Shown here: piece by piece, positions 28,601-40,162 of the stretch
Layout of the letters: each line of letters begins with the position of its first letter
Position numbering within the stretch: position 1 is the stretch's first letter
NCBI GenBank assembly: GCA_900239685.1
Contig: OENT01000019.1
Span: 186,001 to 250,000 of the forward strand
DNA: 64,000 nucleotides
Direction of reading: 5' to 3'
From: Rotaria macrura
Taxonomy: Eukaryota > Rotifera > Eurotatoria > Philodinida > Philodinidae
The notes under the pieces: model-generated
Seen by the model: only the letters and a program-made list of their open reading frames with translations
Database searches by the model: none
What the model was told of the DNA's origin: nothing
Position numbers and translations under genes: made by a program

Positions 28601-31600
28601 CACACAATTTTACCTTTATGAGTAAGATTTATCAGTAGAAATTTCATAGTTATCTTTTTCAAGTAAATCGAAACTAGTAATTGAAAAATTTTGTTAGCTC
28701 GACCGTAAAACTCGTATGTGGAGAGTATACTTCCTTGTCAAGAGGTCAAACAGAAAATATAATATTGTTTCTATTTTGTCTTTGATAATTAGAATATTAA
28801 CAAATATTTACCTGAATATTTTGCGAATAAGTTTTGGTTGAACTTATATAACGACTCCAATTATCATTTAATAGTCGCATTAATTCTTTCAAACGTCGTA
28901 CTGAAGCATCATCGGCATCTCGGGTAAAATCAATAATATCTCTATTTAAACGATTGATTTTTATTTGCATATCATTGATTTCATGTTGAAGAATCTAAGC
29001 ATACAAAATTTCAGAAATAAAAGCAAATAAATTTGTCTCTTGGTTTTTACTTGATTTCTTCCTAGTTGACTTTCTAATCCGAATGTACTGATGTCCACTG
29101 TTGTTAAACGTGTTTGTGCGTTACGTATCCAAATAGTGACTTCTTCTATTTCAGTCTATCGAAAAAGAAACATACATTTGTTTAAATATCAAACGTAGAA
29201 ACTCTACAATTTTATAATTATTTGTCTTACTTCAAAATCATTTAATACTTTATCAATATTAGCACATTTTGCCAAACGTTCACTTAAAAACATTTTTATA
29301 TCATTCAAACGATCTCGATAGCTTCTTAAGTCTTCTTGTAATCGTCGATTAATATCAATAGTTAATTTCGAACGATATTCATTGGCAATTTTATTTAATG
29401 ATTCCAAATGATGTTCTTGTTCAGTTGTTTGACCAAATAAATCTTGATATACTTTTCTTTTCGTGCGAATGACATGAATATCAACAACACGATCTTTATC
29501 AACAAATAATGATCGCTCAACAATTTCGAACCATGTACATAATTTATGTTGAATATCAGTAAATATTGATGGCAGTACTGATAGATAATTTGTACCAAGC
29601 GATCTTTGTTCTTAATAAAACAAAAAAAACAATGTAAACATATCATTTTCGATTTCATTTCCTTCTCATTGATCTTATTCATACAAACAAGAAGAAAATA
29701 AAATCAACAATATGGAAATAAGTCTCCTTTGAGCAAAATCAAGAATATCAAATATATAAATAAACCATTAACCCGAAAAAAACACGCATAAGTTTATGAA
29801 AGGATGCACTTGATGCAGAAGTAACGTTCAAAATTTACCTACCATTAACATATCTTGTTGATGTTGGACTTGTTCTTTCATTATGATATTGATAACGTGA
29901 TGATTCATAGTTTCCATTTTGCCCGTAGTCCAATGTATCACTGGCACTCGTACGTATTTTTCGCGTAATTGACGATGAATGTTGTGTTTCACGATAATGC
30001 CGTTCGTATTCGGTTTCGTGTTGTGTTTTCGGTTGATCAAATACTTCAACATATGATTTTACATGATATTTATCGGATGCTAAATCGGAAGCATTATTCT
30101 GATTCTGATTCTGATTATTATTGCTTCCATCGCCACCACCGAATGTGTAAATATTTGTTAAAGTAAAAACACTTCCATTTTCACCAATCGATGGACCCAA
30201 ATTTGTTACTCCGGCTGTGGCCGATTTCGATGCCGTGGTTGTTGATGTTGACATAATCTGATCGTTAATTTCTGCTCGACTAGGACTTGTTGGAACTGAT
30301 GAAATACCTGTTTGGCGAAACGACGTCATGCTCGAGCCACCACCAGTGACTCCCGAAGACTGCTGTTTGATATGTTCGATTGGAATACTTCGTTCACCTT
30401 ATCAGATGAAAACAGCACAGTAGAAGATAAATAACAAAGAAAAAGTAAGTATGATGTCTGATAGCTAGAACTATCGAATGACATGCATTCGAATAATAAG
30501 CGCAAGAAAATATATCGTATTGATGTGTCTGTGTGCAAGCGTGAGAAGAAAAAACAGTAAGTCGACTCGATTGGAAAACAGAAAAATACTATATGTAGAC
30601 AAACGAATATAGAACTGACATCAACTATTACCCTAGTAGCTCACAAACAAGGCACAGACCTGCTCGTTCTTTATTCGTCCTACTTCATCTTGTATTTCTT
30701 TTCTCACTAGCCAAGTAAGTGACGTAGCTACATGTCGTCGTCGCTGTTGAAGCGACATACACAAGAGCATGAATGGATGTTCGTACTGAAGAATGACACA
30801 TCGTGCAACAGATGACATGGATAGAAAGAAAGAGTTTGGTTTTGCTCTTTTTCTTTTTTTTTCTTTTCTTTTACTTGTTCGCTTACTAGGACGGAGTAAA
30901 ATTCGAGCAGCATCGTTTGCCCACAAATATGCACACACACACACATAAACACAGACAGTGTGAGAACAAATCCAAATTTACTATCGACAATCTCACTCTC
31001 TCGTTCGCTTGTCTTATTGTCCTTGCGGGTTTTTTTCTGTGTCGTTGTTGTGTGCACTACCCTAAACGATCTTGCTTAACGTTGACAAGTCTGATCATGG
31101 CAATAGTGATATATGCATGACTGTGTACTATTCGTATGGCTTGATTAGTCTTGTATGTTCAACATCAAAGAATATCATGCGTATATGTGTGCTTGTATAT
31201 CAATAGTAGTGGCATTAAAGAGAAAGAGAGAAAGAAGAGGAAAAAAACCGCCAAAAACTATGCAATAATTCGTGAACTAAATAATACTGGTCAGTTAGGA
31301 TAGTATAGTTGTTCTCTTCCTTCCTTCCTTCCTTCATCTGTGTCGGTCAGCTGCATTGAAAGCGACCTGTACCCATGCTCACATACAATCACTCACTATG
31401 CCGTCTCTTAATCAACGACAGATTTTTGATTGAAGTAAAGCGAAATAAAAGCTGACTGATGCGGAGGCCGATGGTGAAGAATAATGAAATCACATGCAGA
31501 ACACTTTATGAAGAGAGAACAAAACGACAATGCAATCACATCACTACTTACGAAGTCGGGAATGTGTTTCGTCCCATGAACGCAACAAATCATTTGTACG

Positions 31601-34600
31601 TTGTAAAGTAGTTGTATCAAAACGATCAGCCATACGCTTTAAATGAGCAAGACGTTCGTTATACGTTTGAATACTTATTAAATTTGCCTGTGGAGAAGAA
31701 TAATATAAAAAAAGAAAATGAATAATTACTTTTTTTTCTTTTTTCGAATAATACGGCGAAAAATACATTATACTTTCTCCTCCGTTCTGATTCAAAAACA
31801 ACATCGAAAACAGTGACAAACTAGAAATGACTGTAATCAAGGTTTGTTGCAAGTTTTGTCAGTTCACTGTGTGTATACAAATATGGGGAGGTGAATGAAA
31901 ATGCAAATAACTAGTTATAAGCAATGTCTATGTGTGTATGCATGTCCCGTGAAAAAGCGGAGAAAATGTACGATTAGAGCGATGAGTAGGAAAAAAAAGC
32001 ATTTTGTAGTTGTGACTGGCTGACTGACTGACGAGAAAAAAAAAGTAAATGACAGGAAAGAGAAAAGGCCAGAATATATAAAAAAAAAACAAAAATCTGC
32101 GATATTGTTGTTTAAACACTTTCGGTTGATGACATGTGAATCTATTTTTCCCTGTTAAACTTAAACATAATAATACTCAGAATAAACGAACAAACAAAAC
32201 CACACGATAGAAAATCGATGAAATAATTCATTATGTCGTTCGGTTTGACAGATTGCTATGTTTTATGTATATTTTCTTTCTTATCTAGTTGCTGCGTATT
32301 TATTTGATACTATCAAGCTCTTGTTGTCGATTCGACGACGATATCATCGCTTAATCATCCTTCGTATATCAGTTATCGAGATATACACATTGCGGTATAC
32401 ATGTCTTCCAAAAATATAACCATTATAGAAACTATCTTCACACCATTAAATCTACACCGACAGGGAAAGAAAAAAAAAGGGCAACACCTGCCAATTATCG
32501 AATAACTTATTGGTGTATTATGTGTACATGCATACTTGATCTATAACTATGATGTAATTCCAAACATTCTCTAATTGATATTTTTCCATGTTATGATTAA
32601 TTATACCTGTAATTCTGTATTTGATTTAGCTGAAGGTGCAGAATCAAGCCATGTTTGATATTCATTTCGTATTTTAGTTAGTGCTTGAATTTCATCGTTG
32701 AATTTCTCTTGTTCAATATTTTGTTCACATTTAAGAATTTGCTTATGAAGTTCTTGCCATCGAGTTTCTAATATTTTTATTGTTAACTCATGTTCACTTG
32801 AATCTTCATTAGCTGTAAGAAAGAGAATGTCATTATTTGAATAGGCAAGAAAATGAATGCATTAAATATTAACCATCTCTTAATTGTTTTGTTATGACAC
32901 CACCTGTTTGAATAAGAATTTTAAATTGATCATCATATGACACATATTTTGATTTAACTTCCTACGAAAATAAATATTAGAATTCATATGAATATAAAAT
33001 TCGCCATAGACAATATTTTTAAAACTAAAGCCAAGTTTACTCGAATGATTTCTTCTCCTTCATTTGAATGCAATCTATTCGACGGCTGTTCATCTAATAT
33101 TCTTTCGATATTATCAATCCAGTCGATATATTTTCGAGCTGATAAATCAAAATCAGATTTCATGGTATTCTCGTTGTTTGTTTTTCGCTTTTTAGTTGAA
33201 GAATCCTCTGAGTTTTGTTGAGTAGTTGTTGTTTCTTCGACAGTAGTTTCTGTTAATGTTGTTGGAGTAGAATCGTTGTTTAGTTTTACGTTTGTTGGCA
33301 AATTTTTTTCATATTGTTGACTCAATTTTTTTAACTAAGTTTAATAGAAAAAAAAAAGAAATTCTAGAAAAACGACGGAAGAGAAAAAATGAGAATTTAT
33401 TCACTCGTGTTGAACATTGTTCAAGGTCATCAATAAGTTGTCCCCAACGTTTTTCAAAATTATTTATTTGTTCATTTAAAGCTTTCAGTTCATTTGATGT
33501 TGTACTATTATAGAATGAACTGAGAATTTTCAAACTATTGTCTAATGAAAGAATCGATTGACGTATATCATTCATTTCAGATTCAGTTTCCTGTTAATAA
33601 ATAAATAAATGTATTTGAGAATCGAAACCACAAGAATGCATTTGAATGTCAAACAATAAGTGATATTAAGAGTGTGGCCCTCGAAATTAAATCGCTTTAG
33701 AAATAACTAGAACACTGCTAATATTCTCTTAATGTCAAAGACAGATTTAAAGGTGATATGATCATTGTCTTATCGTATGAAAAATTTGATTTGATTGTTC
33801 TAAGTACATATTTAAAATATGAACGAATAATACTGATTCTGGTAGAGTTCAAACAAAGTACAAGGGTACATCATATTTTCTTTTTTGGACAAGAATCCAT
33901 CCATCGCTTCCGGCGATCATCATAATAAACCACTAGATTCAAAGCTAGCATATATCGCAAGAGAAAAAAGAAAACAGAAATTATCATCACTAGAAAGCTT
34001 GACGACAGCTAGAATCATGATTATATTAAATACAAAATACTCATATGATTTATATTTATTGCGTTGATCAAATAGCATTTGATTGCATTTACCAAAAAGT
34101 TATTATCGATTTATTCAAGGACGCACACAATACAACTCATAACTCAAGAAGAAATGTATTTGAATTTCAAATATACAATTAAATATTCAAAATAATCATT
34201 TTTTTAGTTTCTTATTGACAAAATCAATACTATATCAGTATGAATAAAGAGGAGAACGAAAGAACAAGACGGTTTGAAACGATGAAATCATGAAAGAATT
34301 TTTTTCAAGTATAATTCTTTCGATTTTGAGGAATGATTGAGATATTTGCTAATTGGTATTTCTTTTTGTTTTTCTATGACGACGGATATGATAGAATATA
34401 TTTAATTAGTTGTAAAAAAGACATTTTAAAAGAAAAATATTTAACTATGACACGAATATTGTTGAATGAAAAAAACTTGTAATTCATTTTCTAAGATTGA
34501 TTTAGACTTGTTTCTTTTTTAGTTTTATTTACCTGAATACAATGAACTTGTTGCATAAGTATATCAGTATTACTAATATTTGTTTCTAATTTCATATTAT

Positions 34601-37600
34601 TCATTTGATCTTCTTTCTTTATTAACCATTTATAAACTTTATCTCGATTTAATTCAATTTGTTCGAATTCAATTTTTATTTCTTGTAATTGAATCCAACG
34701 ATTATGTACAAAATTACATATATGTGCCCAACGTTCACTTAAATTTAATAATTTTCCTTCGATTTCTGTCGACGTATATTTTGATGTAGATTCTTCATCG
34801 TTTGATGATGAATCATCAATAACAATAATCATATTTTGTAGTGATTCAGTTATCACTTGTTGCTCAACAAGTTCATCTTGTAATTGAGCTAATTGTTGAT
34901 ATTGTCGTTCGATACCAGGTAATGTTGATTCTATGATATCTAAATCTGTTGATATTCGTTGTTCAGTATCAAATAGCCAGGTGTCAAACGATTCTATTTG
35001 ATCAATTTGAAGTTTCATTAATGTTTTATGGAGACTAAAATTTAGAAATAAATGTTTAGTTCATGTGTATTTGATTGATGTATAATAGAACTAGCCTTAG
35101 CTTAATCGGAATCAGATTCTCATTAAAATTTTAGATGAATTCGAACACATGGCAAAGAAATAGATAATTTCGTTTTTTTTTTCTACGGAACATACAAAAT
35201 AATTTCGATACAGAATCTCAATTCATAATGTTACAGCTAATTAGACGTTACAAGACTGAATGGGACAGCCTTGAAAATAGTAAACGAAGTAGAACAAATT
35301 TCTTCTTGTAGTATCAAGTTTCTCAACAGATTTAAAAATAGATTGTCTATGTTGGCAAAATCGATATTCTCTCTTTTGAACTGAAATCTGTCGAAATAGA
35401 ATTGTTTGCTGTCGTTAAAATCCTGTGAACTACATGATGGTAAATTCTTTAAGTTTGACTCGTCTCTTGTAGCGAACCAATCAAAACAGATCTAACTCTT
35501 CAAGAAAAGGCCAGTGGCCTCAATCTTTGTAAGTTTTTCTTAGTTTGACAAGGATCTATTCGTAGCAATAACATCATATCGTACGGCATCTGACAGTTGG
35601 ATTGATTCTCTCGTTAGCCTGATATGTTATGACAGACAAACGAGTATAATAGATAAGAAATCTATTGTTTATATTTCCATTGAAGGATACAAATAAATGA
35701 TACGCTATGTAGAAATCATCTATAGTTCGACCTTCATATTTCAACGATTTTAATTTTTAGAAGTACGTTTCACAATAGTGATTCATATTTAAAATAATGC
35801 TCGATTGCTATTGATATTTTACTAAACTATAGAATTATAGATATGCTTGTTTTCTTTATGATTTCAGTAGTAGAAGAAATTTCTTATTTTAATCTTAAGC
35901 GCAATGCTTCTCAATAACTCAATATAAATAAATTTAATAAAGAAAACTATCGAAATTTTTTTTAATCATAAGGCTTTGAAAAATGCAAACCATATGTATT
36001 CTTGTTTTTTTTATTTCAAAACCCTTGAAGTTTTCAAGACAGTAGGCCTATTCCTAAATTCGATCGTTGATTCGAATATCAATAGAAGTCATTTGAATTT
36101 TGTTTTTTCTTTAAAGTATTTAAGAGAGTATTTTGACGGCATACAGTGATGCAAAATCAAATGAAGATATCCTTCAGTGAATAATTTCGTTCAAGATATT
36201 CGTACTTCGTTTTTCTTTTTATAAAAACAATAATTTTCTATCAATGTCAAATAATTGTTTCTGACTAAAAGATCGAACATAATATTTGAAATGATTTCTA
36301 CAATTCACATTATCCATCTACTACTGATTGACAGATCATAAATAAACATCTTACATCGATTGTCTATCAAGTGATTTCGAACGTAACAATTCCCATCGAT
36401 TATTGAGAATTTTCATTTGTTCTTTAATTTCATTTTCTTCTTGTGGTTGTAAATGAATGTTTGTTGATGTTAACAATTGATTTCCTTCTTGTAATACATC
36501 GCCGATTTGATTTTGATCTTTCGTTAAACTAATCATGAATTCCTGAAACAAAATACATTTATATATATTTGAATAGCCATCGAAATGTTTTACTTCATGA
36601 TTTTGAAATTGTTCTTTAATAATTTTCAAATCATCGGATACGCTTTGATCTTGTTTATCAAGTTCATTTTCAAGCTTCAGGATCCATTCGAGGATTCTTT
36701 CCATATTTGTTTGATAGTATTTCAATTGTGTTGATTCAATATCGGATAAATCCTTTAAAGAAAATTCCTTGCCATTTTATGTTTGTTACAGAAAACGTAA
36801 CATAAATGTTTATAATATGTTTCAAACCTTCATGTTCGCCGTAACATCATTTCCAATTGCCGTCGTCACCGTCGTTGTTGGCGGCTCATTTTTATCGTTG
36901 TCTTCGATAACAATATTACTTGATGGTAATTGCTGAAAGAGACACATTACATACATTAATATTGATTTTCTATCTGGGAAATCAGAGAGAACATCTAAAA
37001 AAAGGACATAGATAAAATCATAAAAATTAACTGTATTTTTATGTTTATTAATCAAACCTTCAACATCAAGATATCGATCGATTTTGAAAACATTTTTAGC
37101 TACACTAAACGCATGCTCGAGGTTTCTAGCCGGTGTATTTTGTAATATATCTCCGTAACCAAATAAATCTGGACGAAATCTATGAATTAAAGCATTAAAA
37201 GCAAGACCATCTTGCCAACTGCGTGTAAAATCATTGATTTGTACACCTTGATATCTAAAGAAGTAGAAATAAAATGGAAAGCAATTTAAAAAATGGAAAA
37301 CAACAAAAAAAAACACTTGTTCTATCGAACCCTTTTGTTTGTTGTTGACACCACGACAAAAGAAACTTTTCAATATTTGTCTGTTGTGAATCGGGTAAGA
37401 CAGAGTCAATCACATCTTTCCCTTGCCAATATTGTATTATGGACCATATTAATGCAAGGGTTAATTTTGGATTACCATCGACAATATCGTTTGATGATAT
37501 ACTAAGAAGCTTAATCTATGATTCAAAAACGATAACAGACATAGCTCTACACTATTCAATTATCAGTCATTGTTGTTGTTGTTTCTTACTCGATGCTCAT

Positions 37601-40162
37601 TAAGTACAGCAACAACTTTATTGACATTTCCAATATGATGTACACGCATTTTACCATTTTCTCTTTTCTGTAGATAAACAATAATAAGTAGAACAAACAG
37701 AATTATTATTATTATTGTTATTATTATTATTTCTTATGGTGACATACATATTCATTCCCAGTGAGTATTTCCAATAATCGAAGTAAAACGACACCATCAC
37801 GTAGATCTTGAAATAAATCTGTAATAGCTAGCGTTGAACTTGCCTTGAAATATACATTGATATATATTAAATAAACAATACTGTACGTAAGAACTAATCA
37901 TCCGCTTACATTGGCTAATTGATTATTAATCCATTTAGTGAATGCTTTCTTTTGTATATCTTCACGTTCGTCTACAAAATAATGTCGAGCGGTAACCATT
38001 AATCGAGAGAAAAAAATGAGCCATAGTAAAAATTAAAAAAAAACGGGTAATGATTTTGTTTGATCGAAAACGTATCAACAAAGATAAAGCAAAATAAAAA
38101 CGAACGAAAAGATGCAATGTAAGTAGACAACCAATGGTCTATAGAGTTTAATATGACAAAGTTCAACTTTCTTTTTATTTTCATTCAACCGTACAAGCTA
38201 ACATACGTTATGACTTAATGACTGCATCAAATGTTTCGAATGAATGAACAAAAAAAAACTTTTTTTTTTTACGTGCAGATTGTCAATATTAAGAATATAC
38301 GAATGAATGAGCACGTTGCTTGACCATATATCAAGATGGGTAACTTCTACTGATCAGTCAACGATAATGATAGAGAAAAAAAATGTGCAACCCATCTATC
38401 AAAGACCGGCAAATGCATATATATTATACAAAAACCATTAGAAATATATATTCTTTAACGCACAATCTGATCATATTAGAAAAAAAAAACAATATCATTT
38501 CTTTTTCCTTACTTCTATGTCAAAGAAAACATATCATTATTAATGAACACAAGCAAATCGATCAACTAAATAGTTATCGCTATAGAAAAGTATGTGCGTG
38601 TTAATTTTCTTTTGAATCAAGTATATGTTAAGGACAACGACTAGTAGATAAGATACTTCTTGTCTATCTAGCTTCTTTCGTTTCCAAAAGAAAAACTGAT
38701 AACAGCATGATGATAGAAATCAATGCTGTAAGAAATCGATACGAATGAAATATATTGATTTTGACAAATTTCTGTTTATGTTCTTGCACAAAACAGAAAA
38801 CTAAAACACGAAAAAAAGAATCATTTCAAATATGAACTCTTGTCTTCATTCATGCAAAAGCCGTAGGCAACTGAATAAAACATTTCTTTGCCTTCAATTA
38901 TATGTTTGTTGATTTGGTCACAATACATACTTTTCTCAAGTAGGCCCTATATGTTAGTAATTCTAGCCATAGGCAAAATTATACATATAAATATGAACAT
39001 ATGGTTTTTTCGACTTCACAGTAGGCATCTATTGAGCTCTGCGAGTGATCTTTACAACAGATAGATTCATTGGTCAATCGAGATAAAAGGAATTCTTTCA
39101 ACTATCTTCTGTTTTTTTTATTATACTGCATTTTGTACAGTAATTATAGACTTCATCGATATTGTGATTATTTCATGATTTCAGACGATAATCAACTATA
39201 TCTACATATTTTAATTAATGAACTTACATGTAAGATTTTCATTTGTAGAATCGAGTGTTTCATCTATAAATGTTGATGACATTTGTGGGCTGTATTTACA
39301 GGTTTTTGCAACCGTTAACAAGAATTAGCTTGAAGGTCAAGTGTTGGATGAGTTCTAATCAATAAGATATTGACTGCCCGCCCACTCCCCTTCGCTCTCA
39401 TATAACATAAAGAGAGGTCGACGACGACGACGACGATGATAATAAGAAGAAGAAGAAAAATGACGAAGATAGTACAGGAGTATAACTTTGTGGCTGACGA
39501 ATGCTTCTCTGTAATACCACAAAGAGACACCGCGTCTCCCTTTTTCTCTTTCCTTCTTTTCTTCTTTTCTCTATTTTCTTTCGTCTTGTGTATTTCGGCA
39601 CAAGCAGCAGTACAGAAATCTTGCTCGCTCTAGTACAATTCTTGTGCCTTTGACTGTCGCGTCATACATGCCAACAACATCTATCTCTATCCTATCATCA
39701 CTTTATTCTCTCGTTTACGCTTGTCTGAACTATGTATATGAGTCTAAACAGAACATTGTCTTTTCTTTGGTTATCAAATAAGATGCTACCATACATAGTA
39801 GAATATTATTCCACGTGAAAGACCACAAGAATAAACTGATGATAAAGACAAAAATAGAATATAAAGTACTGAACATGATGATAATATGAAAAAATAATCG
39901 TTCTTATTCAACCCAAGGTTACCATCAGTATGATTACTATGTATCAATCATCAAATAATATTCTTTTTCAAACAATAAGAAGAGAAAATTGATGTGTAGG
40001 CAATTGTTACATTCTATTTCAATAAAAATAAAACAATCATAACTTACATCTTCGATCGCGTATTATCTGTTGAAATTGTTGTGCATCATCTTCATTAGCA
40101 TTACTTGTCGTTGTATTAGCAATGTCTGGTGAAGTGTGTCTTTGAGAAGGACTCATCGACAT
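5437..40162 (-). CDS. Dys: Dystrophin, full-length gene model (61 coding exons, about 3645 aa)
   Basis: Dystrophin links cortical actin to the membrane dystroglycan complex. The joined exons keep frame throughout, giving about 3645 residues against 3685 in human. Order: N-terminal tail 1-38, CH1 and CH2 about 39-270, spectrin-repeat rod about 300-2960, WW about 2990-3020, EF-hand-like region about 3020-3210, ZZ finger about 3230-3280, coiled coils about 3425-3550, tail to 3645. The start at 40162 gives MSMSPSQR and joins in frame to [14 protein letters not shown], the conserved CH1 entry. Diagnostic matches to vertebrate dystrophin include [10 protein letters not shown] in repeat 2, [12 protein letters not shown] after WW, and [11 protein letters not shown] in ZZ. 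Exons at 21683-21859, 18688-19509 and 17377-17538 do not fit the full-length frame and are listed separately. A 5' noncoding exon above 40162 is possible but unseen. Confidence 0.95.
7529..9988 (-). CDS. Dystrophin block E: last rod helix, WW, EF-hand-like and ZZ domains
   Basis: Exons 9867-9988, 9646-9792, 9548-9586, 9388-9485, 9094-9310, 8835-8920, 8663-8760, 8143-8220, 7808-8086 and 7529-7713. The WW domain is split over 9646-9792/9548-9586: [16 protein letters not shown] then STLWDHPKM, with both Trp present. The EF-hand-like region runs from [12 protein letters not shown] through [13 protein letters not shown] to [20 protein letters not shown]. The ZZ zinc finger lies in 7808-8086: [15 protein letters not shown] and CDICQSC. 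Together these form the beta-dystroglycan binding module. Exon 9548-9586 is only 39 bases. Conservation with human is highest here. Confidence 0.96.
11260..16346 (-). CDS. Dystrophin block D: distal rod spectrin repeats
   Basis: Exons 16071-16346, 15630-15802, 15260-15500, 15076-15195, 14864-15001, 14666-14801, 13457-13635, 13311-13395, 12915-13255, 12583-12855, 11857-11971, 11465-11646 and 11260-11394. Helical repeats show [35 protein letters not shown] and SQRWKNV, typical of the rod. Exon 12915-13255 ends at a weaker GTCTGA donor, fixed by phase. Introns of about 1.0 kb (13636-14665) and 0.6 kb (12856-13310 and 11972-12582 together with small exons) hold no recognisable coding sequence. 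Confidence 0.9.
17377..17538 (-). CDS. Candidate alternative first coding exon for a C-terminal dystrophin
   Basis: Encodes 54 residues from [15 protein letters not shown] to DELTNKLQ, ending phase 0 at CAA|GTAAGA, in frame with exon 16071-16346. An in-frame TAA lies 18 bases before the ATG, and no acceptor can bring the phase-0 upstream exon into this frame. The sequence looks like part of a rod helix. I infer an internal start, giving about 1580 residues with distal rod, WW, EF, ZZ and coiled coils. A TATATAAAG string overlaps the upstream stop but lies too close to the ATG to be trusted as a TATA box. Direct joining of 20225-20353 to 16071-16346 gives the full-length protein. Confidence 0.65.
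18607..18633. repeat. CA dinucleotide microsatellite
   Basis: About 12 CA units just downstream, on the minus strand, of the alternative terminal exon stop; it would lie in the 3' UTR of that transcript. Confidence 0.9.
18677..18682 (-). terminator. Candidate polyadenylation signal after the alternative terminal exon
   Basis: AATAAA on the minus strand immediately after the stop codon of the disordered-tail exon; a second copy lies at 18235-18240. The second has a more usual distance for a 3' UTR. Both fit transcript ends before the downstream first exon at 17538. Confidence 0.4.
18688..19509 (-). CDS. Candidate alternative terminal exon of dystrophin (disordered tail with stop)
   Basis: A T-rich acceptor (tttcaatttttag) opens an 822-base exon that is in frame with exon 20225-20353 (phase 0) and encodes 273 residues from [12 protein letters not shown] to GRHPKRIPN, then TAA. 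It is rich in Ser, Gln, Arg and Pro, with a PHPPPPPNF run and several RS/SR pairs; no domain was recognised. Ending here gives an N-terminal dystrophin of about 2392 residues with actin-binding and rod regions but no WW, EF or ZZ. An AATAAA lies 5 bases after the stop. A weak GTATTC donor just before the stop could in principle rescue read-through, so the terminal-exon reading is an inference. Confidence 0.65.
   Translation of the reverse strand, partial: EMDSDFIYDIDDTRSVISEPAPQCNAKYRKTVHSLERYKADDHVRCVPAYEEYQLQPLLRVRSLKAIDHRTLSAPSSPVLQPRYRSYERSNVQYTKQTKNQQGSQDNYQSSISKSASMPNGGFPMQQCLLPHPPPPPNFCPQQPMMYRERVIDRHVAEKSTSRGESSRQQHQESSGHVQQQQTRSASRSGQTQTLNRSIPVQFETSNSNVTFPSSTGFRTTTAANSYSQEQNPSYFYNEQHGGGAGGSHRHQINDQQIHPSQSVGRHPKRIPN
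20225..29610 (-). CDS. Dystrophin block C: central rod spectrin repeats
   Basis: Exons 29231-29610, 29051-29155, 28812-28994, 27519-27662, 27249-27453, 27089-27192, 26874-27026, 26648-26806, 26450-26578, 24052-24225, 23825-23980, 23586-23753, 23347-23526, 21445-21588, 21225-21389, 20732-21058, 20423-20560 and 20225-20353. All are helical and rich in Glu, Lys, Gln, Leu and Arg, with the Trp spacing of spectrin repeats (IRWDQL, EWIKH, DWIR, TWYN). Exon 20732-21058 has a poly-Thr/Asn and charged disordered insert before a helix. Most introns are phase 0. Long introns lie at 24226-26449, 27663-28811 and 21589-23346; the last contains an extra exon. Confidence 0.92.
21683..21859 (-). CDS. Candidate alternative first coding exon of dystrophin
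   Basis: Encodes [15 protein letters not shown] and onward, 59 residues, Ser-rich, ending phase 0 at an AAG|GTATTATC donor. That phase joins exon 21445-21588 in frame. An in-frame TAA lies 24 bases before the ATG. The preceding rod exon (23347-23526) ends phase 0, and every T-rich or standard acceptor before this ATG gives a stop in that phase; only a purine-rich AG right after ATGAAG would fit. I infer an internal start giving a product of about 1886 residues, analogous to the shorter dystrophins from internal promoters known in vertebrates and Drosophila. The full-length message would skip it. Confidence 0.6.
21860..23346 (-). promoter_or_regulatory. Candidate internal promoter region of dystrophin
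   Basis: This stretch between a rod exon and the candidate internal start contains two G runs on the plus strand, near 21961-21974 and 22194-22203, and more mixed base composition at about 22560-22930 than the surrounding introns. No rod exon is recognisable. Assigned as promoter only because it precedes an exon that seems to begin a transcript. No TATA element at a fixed distance was identified. Confidence 0.3.
24226..26449 (-). other. Largest dystrophin intron (2.2 kb)
   Basis: No coding exon is recognisable on either strand in this AT-rich intron. It contains a long pure AT dinucleotide tract at about 25583-25622. The flanking exons are both phase 0 and join in frame. Confidence 0.7.
25583..25622. 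repeat. AT dinucleotide microsatellite
   Basis: About 20 uninterrupted AT units inside a dystrophin intron. Confidence 0.95.
29843..36752 (-). CDS. Dystrophin block B: proximal rod (spectrin repeats) plus a long low-complexity exon
   Basis: Exons 36594-36752, 36355-36542, 34533-35034, 33405-33590, 33041-33334, 32874-32961, 32607-32812, 31552-31687 and 29843-30397. Repeat 1 keeps [18 protein letters not shown] and NNRWELLR; repeat 2 keeps [10 protein letters not shown] and ERWAHICN, all close to human repeats 1-3. Exon 33041-33334 carries a Thr/Glu-rich insert. Exon 29843-30397 encodes about 185 residues rich in Ser, Thr, Asn, Gly and Gln with no heptad pattern, so it is probably a flexible hinge. 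At its 3' end two GT donors lie 4 bases apart; only the upstream one (GTAGGT) keeps frame with the next exon. Confidence 0.93.
36828..40162 (-). CDS. Dystrophin block A: N-terminal tail and actin-binding CH1-CH2 domains
   Basis: Coding exons 40048-40162, 37910-37971, 37748-37843, 37590-37667, 37331-37515, 37058-37254 and 36828-36994. CH1 shows [21 protein letters not shown] and [10 protein letters not shown], then [15 protein letters not shown]; this is the actinin-type signature that binds F-actin. CH2 shows [22 protein letters not shown] and [12 protein letters not shown] short Thr/Val-rich linker, with [10 protein letters not shown], ends the block. The 37972-40047 intron, about 2.1 kb, separates the first coding exon from the rest and could hold regulatory sequence; it contains CT-rich stretches and a GAC run at about 39419-39436. 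Confidence 0.95.
39419..39436. repeat. GAC trinucleotide run
   Basis: Six near-perfect ACG/GAC units in the first dystrophin intron, followed by GAT and AGA runs. It is open in frame but has no coding support. Confidence 0.8.

Noticed and set aside
30633..31057. Overlapping open stretches of over 100 codons in a dystrophin intron
   Set aside because: They come from low-complexity CT/CA-rich DNA, lie in several frames at once, and are not needed to keep the rod frame.
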